Of a DNA stretch of 52,441 bases, positions 16,311 to 23,517 are shown piece after piece. The translations under genes were made by a program, and so were the position numbers. Location: positions 1 to 52,441 of the forward strand of contig NZ_JAGINQ010000034.1 in assembly GCF_017876165.1 (NCBI RefSeq), written 5' to 3'. The stretch's first letter is position 1, and each line of letters starts with the position of its first letter. Under the pieces are notes generated by a model that had not been told where the DNA came from, made no database searches, and was given only the letters and a program-made list of their open reading frames with translations. The DNA is from Azospirillum soli (GTDB taxonomy: Bacteria > Pseudomonadota > Alphaproteobacteria > Azospirillales > Azospirillaceae).

Positions 16311-17141
16311 TCAGGAGAGGGTGGCGACGGCGACCGACGGCTCGTACCGGCCATCGGGATAGATCCAGTACGGGAAGGCGAAGTGTGTGAACTCGACCTC
16401 CAAATCCGCCACGGCGAAGCGCAGACCGCGCGCGTAGCTCAGCGCCACGCGCTCGCCGGGCGTCGGGTTGAGGGCGGGCTGCACCTCCCGCGTTCCGGTC
16501 TTGATGTGATGGGCGATGTCCCAGTCCAGATGCTCGCCCTCGGCGAAGGTCGAGATCCAGCAATGAAAACCGCTCGTGCTCTTCGGCTTTCCGCCCTCGA
16601 AGAAGTAGCCGGCGTAGTAGGTGCCCGGAATTCCGGCGGCGTAGAGCGAACTGAGCAGGAAGGTGTTGATGTCGGTGCAGCTTCCCTTGGTCAGCGTCTC
16701 AAGCAGCGGAACCTCGTCCTTGCCGTCGCAGAACCGCACGGGAGGGTGATCGTAGTCGAACAGGGAGGCCGTGAAGGCGACCATCCTTTCCACCGCCGCC
16801 GTGTCGTTGGGGACATCCTTGATCAGTTTCGCGATGGCGTCCTTCAATTCGGCGGACGGGCGGGAGTAGCGGCTGTCGATGGGCGTGAAATGCGCACGCG
16901 GGCTTTCGCCGGTCCCATCGGCCAGCGTGAACTCGAACCGCGTGCCGGCGCCGTCCAGCCCCGGCAGGAAGAAGGCGTCCTGTTCCGCGTTGAGCGCGCG
17001 GTGGCGCGTCAGGCTCGGCACGTTCGGCGCCGTCGTGCCGGCAAGCCTCTGATGCGCCGTGTCCGGCGGGATCGGCACCAGCAGGCCGAGCGGCATCGTC
17101 GGCAGGGGGCGGTCGGGGATGTCGAGGCGAATGGAAGGCAT
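16311..17141 (-). CDS. Transglutaminase-like cysteine protein
   Basis: A 276-residue protein with a transglutaminase-like catalytic triad: Cys in KGSCTDINTFL, His in GFHCWIS and Asp in LDWDIAHH, in the right order and spacing. No signal peptide or membrane segment is seen, so it is probably cytosolic. The N-terminal third is Pro-rich and not recognised. It lies between arsM and the decarboxylase in one operon. Superfamily members cleave or form amide bonds, so it might attach or release an amine or amino acid on an organoarsenical, but no substrate can be read from sequence. Start chosen at the ATG preceding MPSIRLD. Confidence 0.6.
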   Translation of the reverse strand: MPSIRLDIPDRPLPTMPLGLLVPIPPDTAHQRLAGTTAPNVPSLTRHRALNAEQDAFFLPGLDGAGTRFEFTLADGTGESPRAHFTPIDSRYSRPSAELKDAIAKLIKDVPNDTAAVERMVAFTASLFDYDHPPVRFCDGKDEVPLLETLTKGSCTDINTFLLSSLYAAGIPGTYYAGYFFEGGKPKSTSGFHCWISTFAEGEHLDWDIAHHIKTGTREVQPALNPTPGERVALSYARGLRFAVADLEVEFTHFAFPYWIYPDGRYEPSVAVATLS

Positions 17142-17230
17142 GGGATTACCGCTCCGGCGTGGGCTGGGCGGGACCGGCCGGAGGTGGCGATCCGCCGCCG
17201 GCCCCGAAAGGTTGGTGATGCGGGGTGGGG

Positions 17231-18322
17231 TCAGGCGCAGCAGGAACCGGAGGTTGGGGCTTGGGCCGGCACTGCGGCCGGCGCGTCCTCCCCGATGCGG
17301 ATGACGTCCGCGCGGAAGGCCTCGTGCTCCAGGGTCTTCCACGCGGCATCGGCGACCTTGATCAGCTCGCCGCGCGGATAGCGGTTTCCCTGGTCGTCGA
17401 CGACCTCCTTCCAGGGCCCCCGGTAGAGGGCCTCGTGCTCCCCGCGCGCGCCGCAGCACGAGCGCGCGGCGTGCGGCTTGACCGCCGTCACGGTCACCGA
17501 GAGGAAGCGCACGTCGCCGATGGCTTTTTCCGGCAGATCGCGCCGCACCTCGACACGGATCGCGGCGAAGCCGGCGTGTTCGAGGATCGCGTAGAAGTCC
17601 TGTTCGGGGAAGACGCCGCCGTAGCAGCTCGCCCACAGCTCGGGGTCCCGCCTCAGCTCGTCGGGCAGGTCAATGTTCGAGACGATGTCGGAAATCGCGA
17701 TGCGTCCGCCGGGGCGCAGCACGCGGAACATCTCGTGGAACACGCGCGCCTTCTCGTCCGTCCGGACCAGATTGATGACGCAGTTCGACACGATCAGATC
17801 GACCGAATCGTCGGCGACCAGCGGCTGGTCGGCGGCCGACCGACGGACCTCCTGCTCCACCTCCAGATAGCGGGTGAGATCGGAGACCGGATTTCGGGCC
17901 AGCGCCGCGTCCAGCGCTTCCAGGTCGGTGCGCATGTCCTGGATGCGGCCGAGCAGGAAGGTCAGGTTGTCGAAGCCGACCTTGGCCGCGAAGCCGGACC
18001 GATGCCGGCGCGCCAGGGCCAGCATGTCCCGGTTCATGTCAATGCCGATGACCCGCCCCTCCGGCCCGACGATCTGCGACAGGATGTAGCAGATCTTGCC
18101 GCTGCCGCTGCCCAGGTCGAGCACCACGTCGCCTGCCCGCGCGTGCTTCGACGGGTTGCCGCAGCCGAAATCCGCGTTGATGATTTCCGGCGGCACGTTC
18201 TTCAGCAGATCGCGGTCGTAGGCCTCCGCCGAGCACATCTGCAAGGACGTGTATCCGGGGGTGACTTGCGGATCGCTGATCCGCTTGCTGTAGCTTTCCA
18301 GGACAAGCGCTTCGGTATCCAT
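17231..18322 (-). CDS. arsM: Arsenite S-adenosylmethionine methyltransferase ArsM
   Basis: A 363-residue methyltransferase that methylates trivalent arsenic. Motif I is VLDLGSGSGKICYIL. The four conserved ArsM cysteines are present in MCSAEAY, FGCGNPSKH, VSNCVINLV and ASCYGGVF. Beyond the methyltransferase core a C-terminal region holds two further CC pairs, RSCCGA and a terminal GSCCA, likely extra As(III)-binding sites. It is the first gene of the operon arsM-transglutaminase-PPD-ALDH and is divergent from the nitrogenase-like operon. An in-frame ATG at 18478 would add 52 residues encoded by the inverted repeat, but the ATG at 18322 fits the ArsM N-terminus better. Confidence 0.9.
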   Translation of the reverse strand: MDTEALVLESYSKRISDPQVTPGYTSLQMCSAEAYDRDLLKNVPPEIINADFGCGNPSKHARAGDVVLDLGSGSGKICYILSQIVGPEGRVIGIDMNRDMLALARRHRSGFAAKVGFDNLTFLLGRIQDMRTDLEALDAALARNPVSDLTRYLEVEQEVRRSAADQPLVADDSVDLIVSNCVINLVRTDEKARVFHEMFRVLRPGGRIAISDIVSNIDLPDELRRDPELWASCYGGVFPEQDFYAILEHAGFAAIRVEVRRDLPEKAIGDVRFLSVTVTAVKPHAARSCCGARGEHEALYRGPWKEVVDDQGNRYPRGELIKVADAAWKTLEHEAFRADVIRIGEDAPAAVPAQAPTSGSCCA

Positions 18323-18390
18323 TGAGCGTTTCCTTATTCCCCGACACGGCCGGATGCCGCCGTCCTTCGGCGCCACCGTCCACATAACTA

Positions 18391-18480
18391 GAAAACTAGA
18401 AGTGTCGAACCGATGGTAGTCGGCACGGGGGGATGGGCAAAATGCGAAATGCTGGGCCAATGCATGATCTAAATTCATGC
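18391..18480. repeat. Left arm of a long inverted repeat in the arsM / nitrogenase-like promoter region
   Basis: Aligned with the reverse complement of 18536-18625 this arm is roughly three-quarters identical without gaps. Two perfect blocks occur, CAAAATGCGAAATG and GGCCAATGCATGA. The inner end carries an operator-like palindrome, GCATGA-N7-TCATGC, at 18462-18480. The arm faces arsM. Confidence 0.85.
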
Positions 18481-18535
18481 TGCGCGGTGCCACTCTCGCC
18501 AACAGCATTGCATACACTCGTCTGACAATGTCGTT

Positions 18536-18625
18536 GCATGATTTTAAGTCATGCATTGGCCGAACATTTCGCATTTTGTGGCCTTCATGGCTGTCGCTAC
18601 CATGAATTCGACAGTTCTAGATTTC
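18536..18625. repeat. Right arm of the long inverted repeat
   Basis: Mirror copy of 18391-18480, separated from it by a 55-bp unrelated centre. It carries the same GCATGA-N7-TCATGC palindrome at 18536-18554 and faces the nitrogenase-like operon. Each divergent operon thus has its own copy of the same upstream element, which points to shared control, perhaps by one of the ArsR proteins. No clear -35/-10 is assigned. Confidence 0.85.
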
Positions 18626-18685
18626 TCGTTTTATGGGACGGAAGCGGCTGGCGGGCCTCGGCCCGCGCAACACAAGGAGCGGCGC

Positions 18686-19519
18686 ATGCGGCACATCGCG
18701 ATCTATGGAAAGGGAGGCATCGGCAAGTCGACGCTCTCGTCGAACCTGACCGCGGCTATTGCGGAACAGGGCTTGACCGTCATGCAGATCGGCTGCGATC
18801 CCAAGGCCGACTCCACGAAGAACCTGACCGGCGGCCGGAAGATCGCCTCGGTTCTGAGCCTTGCCGAACAGTACGGCATCGCCAAGCTGGAGCTTGAGCA
18901 AGTGGTGGTCCAGGGCTTCAACAACGTCTACTGCGTCGAGGCGGGCGGTCCCGAGCCGGGCATCGGCTGCGCCGGCCGGGGCGTCATCTCGGTGATGGAC
19001 TGCCTGAAGGAACTGGACGTCTTCAACGAGCTGAAGATCGACGTCGTGCTGTACGACGTTCTGGGCGACGTGGTGTGCGGCGGCTTCGCCGTGCCGCTGC
19101 GCAACGGCTACGCCGACCAGGTCTACGAGGTGACCTCCGGCGAGATGATGGCGCTCTACGCCGCCAACAACATCGCCCGCGCGCTCAACCGCTTCGGCCA
19201 GCGCGGCCCGGTCCGCCTGGGCGGCCTCATCTGCAACCAGCGCAACGCCTTCATGGAACGCGAGGCGGTGGAATCCCTGGCACGCAGCCTGGGCACCCAG
19301 GTCGCGGCCTTCGTGCCGCGCGACAACGTGGTCCAGGAATGCGAGATGCAGGGCAAGACGGTGATCGAGGGCGCCCCGGACTCGGCCCAGGCCAATGTCT
19401 ACCGCAGCGTCGCCCGCACCATCCTCTCCAACGAGCGATATTCCGTCCCCACGCCGCTGACCGACGACGAGTTCGAGGAGCTGTTGGTGCGGGTGAAGGC
19501 GGAAGGGCTCGCCGCATGA
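18686..19519 (+). CDS. NifH-like nitrogenase reductase (Fe protein homologue)
   Basis: A 277-residue P-loop Fe protein. Walker A is GKGGIGKST at residues 9-17, followed by GCDPKADST. The two cysteines that bridge the 4Fe-4S cluster across the dimer are in GCAGRGV and GDVVCGGF, and the Arg of GRG that is ADP-ribosylated in NifH is kept. It should deliver electrons with ATP hydrolysis to the NifDK-like pair downstream, with which it overlaps by ATGA. The start at 18686 is preceded by AAGGAG; longer in-frame starts run through the inverted repeat. It is closer to NifH than to BchL/ChlL, but the arsenic context and the DK sequences argue against N2 fixation. Confidence 0.92.
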   Translation: MRHIAIYGKGGIGKSTLSSNLTAAIAEQGLTVMQIGCDPKADSTKNLTGGRKIASVLSLAEQYGIAKLELEQVVVQGFNNVYCVEAGGPEPGIGCAGRGVISVMDCLKELDVFNELKIDVVLYDVLGDVVCGGFAVPLRNGYADQVYEVTSGEMMALYAANNIARALNRFGQRGPVRLGGLICNQRNAFMEREAVESLARSLGTQVAAFVPRDNVVQECEMQGKTVIEGAPDSAQANVYRSVARTILSNERYSVPTPLTDDEFEELLVRVKAEGLAA

Positions 19520-20850
19520 CGCCCGCGATCGAAGAGCGGATGGGCCTCTTCTCCGAACTGGTGGAGGCCGTCGAGGCCGATCTGGTCCGCATCCGCGAAG
19601 GCCTCGACATGCACCAATTCTGCGCCTACTGGGGCGCGCACGAGATCTTCGGCTACATCGACGGCGCCGTCTGCGTCGTGCACGGCACGTCGGGCTGCAT
19701 GTCGAACCGGCGCTTCCTGCTGCCTTTCGGCGGCGCCGACAAGTGCCATCTGGAACCCCAATACACCACCGCCTTTTCCGAACACGACGTGATCTTCGGC
19801 GGCGAGCGCAAGCTGGCCGAGGCCATAGCACTGGTCCAGGAACGCCACAACCCGAAGCTGATCGCGGTGATCACCAACTGCTGCGCCGACATCATCGGCG
19901 ACGACGTCGGCGGCGTGGTGCGCGGCATGGAAAAGGACGGACAGCGCATCGTCTGGCTGCACACCGGCGGCTTCACTGGGAAATCCTACCGCAAGGGCAC
20001 GGAGGAGGCGTTCAACGCCCTGGCCCGGCTGATGGCCGAGGCGCCGCCCAAGCAGGTGGTTCCCGGCACCATCAACCTGTTCCCCCGGCGCTGGGTCTGG
20101 GGCGAGAACCAGCAGCGCGAAGCCGCCGAAGGCATCCGGATGCTGGAGAAGCTCGGCCTCAAGGTGAACTCGATCCTGCGCAAGGGCATCCCCTACGAGG
20201 AGTTCCTCGACCTGCGCACGGCCGAGGCCAACGTGTCGCAGTGCTTCTTCTGGAGCATGGAACTGTTCGAGCAGATGTCCCGCCACTTCGGCACCAAGCA
20301 GATCAAGGCGTCGAACCCGGTCGGCCTGACCTCCTCGCTGGCCTGGATGGAGGCGACGGCGCGGACCATGGGAATCGACTACGACTTCGACAACGACCCC
20401 GAGGTCGCCGAGTTGAAGGAGTTGCGCGAGCGCGTCCGCGCCCGCGTCGGCCGGGGACGCAAGGCGGTCGTCTGGACCCAGACCGGCGAGAAGCTGGTGG
20501 GGCTGGTCAAGTTCGCGCGCGACCTCGGCCTCGACCCCGTCGCGGTGGGCGTCGATCCGGCCATCGTGCGCGACAAGATGGGCATGTTCCGCAAGGAACT
20601 GAACGACGGCTTCGACGTGCCGCTGTACCTGTCCAGCTACGTCGAGGAGATCAAGGGCTTCGTGGACAGCCTCGACGACCCGGTCGTCATCTGCAACGAG
20701 GACTATTTCCCCGGCCGCGTCGTCTTCCGCCATCGCTACAACGGCCAGCAGACCTACGGGCTGGAGGGTGCCCGCAGCATGTACGGCGAATTCCTGCATG
20801 CCCTGGACAACCGGCGGAGCCGCTACTCCTTCCTGAGGGAGGCCGTGTGA
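19516..20850 (+). CDS. NifD-like catalytic subunit of a nitrogenase-like enzyme
   Basis: A 444-residue NifD homologue (NifD is about 490). The three P-cluster cysteines are recognisable in QFCAYWGA, HGTSGC and TNCCADIIGDD. The cofactor-ligating cysteine (Cys275 in Azotobacter) is in VSQCFFWSM. By hand alignment of GFTGKSYRKGTE with GFRGVSQSLGHH, Gln191 becomes Tyr and His195 becomes Thr. The region around His442 reads NGQQTYGLEG with no histidine. So it probably binds an iron-sulfur cofactor through the Cys, but the N2-reducing pocket is rebuilt. Methylthio-alkane reductase is the nearest known functional precedent; here the substrate is more likely an arsenic compound. Confidence 0.88.
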   Translation: MTPAIEERMGLFSELVEAVEADLVRIREGLDMHQFCAYWGAHEIFGYIDGAVCVVHGTSGCMSNRRFLLPFGGADKCHLEPQYTTAFSEHDVIFGGERKLAEAIALVQERHNPKLIAVITNCCADIIGDDVGGVVRGMEKDGQRIVWLHTGGFTGKSYRKGTEEAFNALARLMAEAPPKQVVPGTINLFPRRWVWGENQQREAAEGIRMLEKLGLKVNSILRKGIPYEEFLDLRTAEANVSQCFFWSMELFEQMSRHFGTKQIKASNPVGLTSSLAWMEATARTMGIDYDFDNDPEVAELKELRERVRARVGRGRKAVVWTQTGEKLVGLVKFARDLGLDPVAVGVDPAIVRDKMGMFRKELNDGFDVPLYLSSYVEEIKGFVDSLDDPVVICNEDYFPGRVVFRHRYNGQQTYGLEGARSMYGEFLHALDNRRSRYSFLREAV

Positions 20851-22157
20851 TGGACGGCATACTGGACACGGCCCCGGCGGCCGAGGGGGTGTCGGGTCCC
20901 TGCATGGTGGACCCGGTCACCAAATGCGCCATCTTCGGCATCGCGCAGGTGGTGGGCGAAATCCGTGGCGGCACGGTGCTGGTGCACGGACCGAAGGGGT
21001 GCGCCTTCCCCGCCTTCGAGGCGACCCATCTGTCGCAGGTTCGCTTCAACTATTCGGAAATGTGCGAGAAGACCGTCATCTTCGGCGGCGAGACCCTGCT
21101 GCGCGAAAAGCTGTGGGAGACCTACCACGACAACGACACGCTGCTGATGGGGGTCATTTCCACCTGCTCCTCGGAAATCATCGGCGACGACATCGAAGGC
21201 GTGATCGCCAGCGCCGGCCTGCCGGTGCCGGTGCTGAAGTTTGAAGGCGCCGGCTTCAAGCGGACCCATCGGCAGGCCATCGACAACGCCATGGCGGTGC
21301 TGCTGAAACGCTTTCTGCGGGCGCGCGAGGGGTCCGACGGGTCCATCAACCTGCTGTGCCACGTCGGCGCCCATTCCCGCTGGAAGGACGACTGCGTCGA
21401 GCTGGCGGCCCTGCTCCGTCGCTTCGGCCGGCCGGTGCGCCCGCTGTTCCTCGACAACGATCTGTCCGACCTCGCGGCGGCGGCGGCGGCCGACCTCACC
21501 GTGCTCGCGTCCCCCGACGTGGGCGACGAGGCGGCCCGCGTCCTCAAGCGCAAGGCCAAGATCCCCTACATCGCCCCGCCGCCGCCCATCGGCCTGGAAC
21601 GCACCGCCGACTGGCTGATGGCGGTGGCCGGCGCGCTGGGCGACCCGCTGTCCCGCGACGAGGTCGATGCCCTCGCCGACGCCAGCCGTCGGCGGTTCTG
21701 GACCGGCCTGGGGCGGGTGTCCTCGCAACGGCCCTTCGAGCACCTGCGCACCGCGCGGATCGCCGTGGTCGCCGAGCCGGCCGCCGCCGAGGCCTACGCT
21801 CACCTGCTGACGCGTGAGCTGGAGGGAACGCCGTCGCTGGTGATCTTCAAGACGACCACGCCGGACGACCCGGAGGAGCGCGCGTTGGCCGACAAGCTGC
21901 CGGCCACCAGCCGGGTCGTCGTCACCGGCGACAACGCCCGGATCGAGGCCGAGTTGCGGGCCGCGTGCCCGGACATCCTGCTGGGCAGCGACCTGGACTT
22001 CATCAAGCACCAGGGTGCGGGAAGGGTCGCCTACGTCGGCGTCTCTTACCCGTCCACGCGCCGCGTCTACCTCAACCCGCGCTCTTACTGGGGCTTCGAC
22101 GGAGCCCTGAACTTCGTCGAGGACTTGTTCAACGCCGTCACCGACGCCCATGGCTGA
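20850..22157 (+). CDS. NifK-like subunit of a nitrogenase-like enzyme
   Basis: A 435-residue NifK homologue, shorter than NifK (about 520) and lacking its long N-terminal arm. The P-cluster cysteines are in TKCAIFGIAQ, HGPKGCAFP and STCSSEIIGDD, so an interface cluster shared with the NifD-like subunit is expected. The final third has low similarity to known NifK. Its start codon overlaps the stop of the NifD-like gene by one base, implying coupled translation and a 1:1 complex. No NifE/NifN scaffold genes are present. Confidence 0.87.
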   Translation: MDGILDTAPAAEGVSGPCMVDPVTKCAIFGIAQVVGEIRGGTVLVHGPKGCAFPAFEATHLSQVRFNYSEMCEKTVIFGGETLLREKLWETYHDNDTLLMGVISTCSSEIIGDDIEGVIASAGLPVPVLKFEGAGFKRTHRQAIDNAMAVLLKRFLRAREGSDGSINLLCHVGAHSRWKDDCVELAALLRRFGRPVRPLFLDNDLSDLAAAAAADLTVLASPDVGDEAARVLKRKAKIPYIAPPPPIGLERTADWLMAVAGALGDPLSRDEVDALADASRRRFWTGLGRVSSQRPFEHLRTARIAVVAEPAAAEAYAHLLTRELEGTPSLVIFKTTTPDDPEERALADKLPATSRVVVTGDNARIEAELRAACPDILLGSDLDFIKHQGAGRVAYVGVSYPSTRRVYLNPRSYWGFDGALNFVEDLFNAVTDAHG

Positions 22158-22187
22158 CACCCCATAGCTGACATAAGGAGAAGCACC

Positions 22188-22355
22188 ATGACCGAGAAGA
22201 CCGAAACCACCAAGACCGCCACCGAGACCGACGAGCCGCCCAAGGCCGAATCCTGCTGCGGCTCGTCCGCTCCGAAGGCCAAGGACCTCAGCAAGTACGA
22301 CTACCGCCACAAGGAGCATGGGCAGGAGGGGACGCGCCGCAAGGGCTGCTGCTGA
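22188..22355 (+). CDS. Small double-CC protein (55 residues), candidate arsenic/metal carrier
   Basis: A short gene between the NifK-like and NifB-like genes with an excellent ribosome site (ATAAGGAGAAGCACC before the ATG). The protein is Thr/Glu/Lys-rich at the N-terminus and carries a vicinal cysteine pair in SCCGSS (residues 22-27) and a second pair at the C-terminal GCC. Between them is a charged, Tyr/His-containing stretch. Paired cysteines at a flexible end resemble As(III)- or metal-binding tails, such as the SCC tails of the ArsM here. I do not recognise a family. It could ferry a metal or arsenical to the DK-like complex or be a small subunit. Confidence 0.75.
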   Translation: MTEKTETTKTATETDEPPKAESCCGSSAPKAKDLSKYDYRHKEHGQEGTRRKGCC

Positions 22356-22365
22356 CCCACCTCTT

Positions 22366-22387
22366 GGCCGGCGGTCACCCGCCGGCC
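22366..22387. repeat. Intercistronic hairpin before the NifB-like gene
   Basis: GGCCGGCGG at 22366-22374 pairs with CCGCCGGCC at 22379-22387 across a four-base loop. There is no following U-run. It could be an mRNA-processing or partial termination element reducing expression of the NifB-like gene relative to HDK. Confidence 0.5.
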
Positions 22388-22420
22388 ACTCCCTTCCACC
22401 GACAGCGCGAGAACCCCCTT

Positions 22421-23458
22421 ATGAGCGTTCCAGCACCGACGCCGCCATCGACGCCGACTTCGCCGCGCGGCCCCTGCGCGACCGCCTGCGCCGACACCCG
22501 CTTGCCGCCCGTGGCCGAGGACATCGAAGCCAAGGTGGCGCGGCACCCGTGTTACAGCGCGAAGGCACACGGGTCCTTCGCGCGCATGCACGTCCCCGTG
22601 GCGCCGGCCTGCAACATCCAGTGCAACTACTGCAACCGCAAATACGACTGCTCCAACGAGAGCCGGCCGGGCGTGACCAGCGAGCGCCTGACCCCGGAAC
22701 AGGCGGCGCGCAAGGTCGTCGAGGTCGCGGCGCAGATGCCGCAGCTCAGCGTCGTCGGCATCGCCGGGCCCGGCGATCCCCTGGCCAAGCCCGCCGCCGT
22801 CTTCGAGACGCTGGAACGTATCCGGGAGGCGCTGCCGACCATCACACCGTGCCTGTCCACCAACGGGCTGGTCCTGGCCGACCACATCGGCACCCTGAAG
22901 GAGCTCGGCGTCGGCCACGTCACCATCACCATCAACGCCATCGACCCCGACATCGCCGCGCGGATCTATCCCTGGGTCTATTTCGACGGCAAGCGCCACG
23001 AGGGCCGCGCCGGGGCCGCCATCCTGCTGGAACGCCAGCGCGAGGGCATGAAGGCGGCGGTGGCCGCCGGCATGCTGATCAAGATCAACTCGGTCATGAT
23101 CCCCGGCATCAACGACGAGCATCTGGTCGCCGTCAACCGGGCGATCACCGCCTGGGGCGCCTTCATGCACAACATCATGCCGTTGATCTCCGCCCCGGAG
23201 CACGGCACCCATTTCGGCCTGACCGGCCAGCGCGAACCGACCGCCCAGGAGCTGGAGGCGCTCCGCGCGCGCTGCGCGGGGCCGGTGAAGCTGATGCGCC
23301 ACTGCCGCAAGTGCCGGGCCGACGCCATCGGCTTCCTCGGCGAGGACCGCCACGCCGAGTTCGCGAACACAAGCCTCAGCGTCCAGGACATCGAAGCCGG
23401 CCTGAAGCGGCGCGAAAAGTACCTGAACTATTCGCGAAGCTTCGAAGGCGCGGCATGA
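22421..23458 (+). CDS. nifB: NifB homologue, radical SAM cofactor-maturase
   Basis: A 345-residue radical SAM protein with the full NifB pattern: HPCYS before the core, the SAM-cluster motif CNIQCNYC followed by NRKYDCSNESRPGV, and the C-terminal cluster motif MRHCRKCRADAIGFLGED. NifB makes the 8Fe-9S-C precursor of nitrogenase cofactors. There is no fused NifX domain. With no NifEN in the window, the enzyme may use the NifB product directly, as reported for methylthio-alkane reductase. The start at 22421 avoids translating through the hairpin; an in-frame ATG at 22364 is less likely. It lies 65 bp after the small CC protein. Confidence 0.9.
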   Translation: MSVPAPTPPSTPTSPRGPCATACADTRLPPVAEDIEAKVARHPCYSAKAHGSFARMHVPVAPACNIQCNYCNRKYDCSNESRPGVTSERLTPEQAARKVVEVAAQMPQLSVVGIAGPGDPLAKPAAVFETLERIREALPTITPCLSTNGLVLADHIGTLKELGVGHVTITINAIDPDIAARIYPWVYFDGKRHEGRAGAAILLERQREGMKAAVAAGMLIKINSVMIPGINDEHLVAVNRAITAWGAFMHNIMPLISAPEHGTHFGLTGQREPTAQELEALRARCAGPVKLMRHCRKCRADAIGFLGEDRHAEFANTSLSVQDIEAGLKRREKYLNYSRSFEGAA

Positions 23459-23517
23459 TTCCGCCGGGTTCGGCGATCCCGCGAAACCAGCATTCACCTA
23501 AAAGGCGGGTGTGCACC

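Noticed and set aside
17231..18322. Arsinothricin biosynthesis (arsL/arsM type)
   Set aside because: No ArsL-like radical SAM enzyme is adjacent; the local radical SAM is a clear NifB and the C-As genes are of the EPSPS/PPD type.
18445..18575. Sigma-54 promoters in the inverted repeat arms (TTGGCC...TTTCGCA)
   Set aside because: GG and GC are 11 rather than 10 bases apart in both arms, which sigma-54 does not tolerate well.
18686..22157. Genuine nitrogenase, or protochlorophyllide/chlorophyllide reductase
   Set aside because: The D-like subunit lacks the Gln191, His195 and His442 equivalents and NifEN are missing; bacteriochlorophyll reductases do not need NifB and no pigment genes are nearby.
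22364..22420. Upstream ATG for the NifB-like gene
   Set aside because: It would translate a GC hairpin and add residues without similarity to NifB; the ATG at 22421 is closer to the conserved start.
18686..23458. Methylthio-alkane reductase (MarBHDK) as the direct assignment
   Set aside because: It is the closest functional precedent, but the gene order differs, no sulfur-salvage genes are seen and the context is arsenic throughout. Kept as the main alternative rather than the call.
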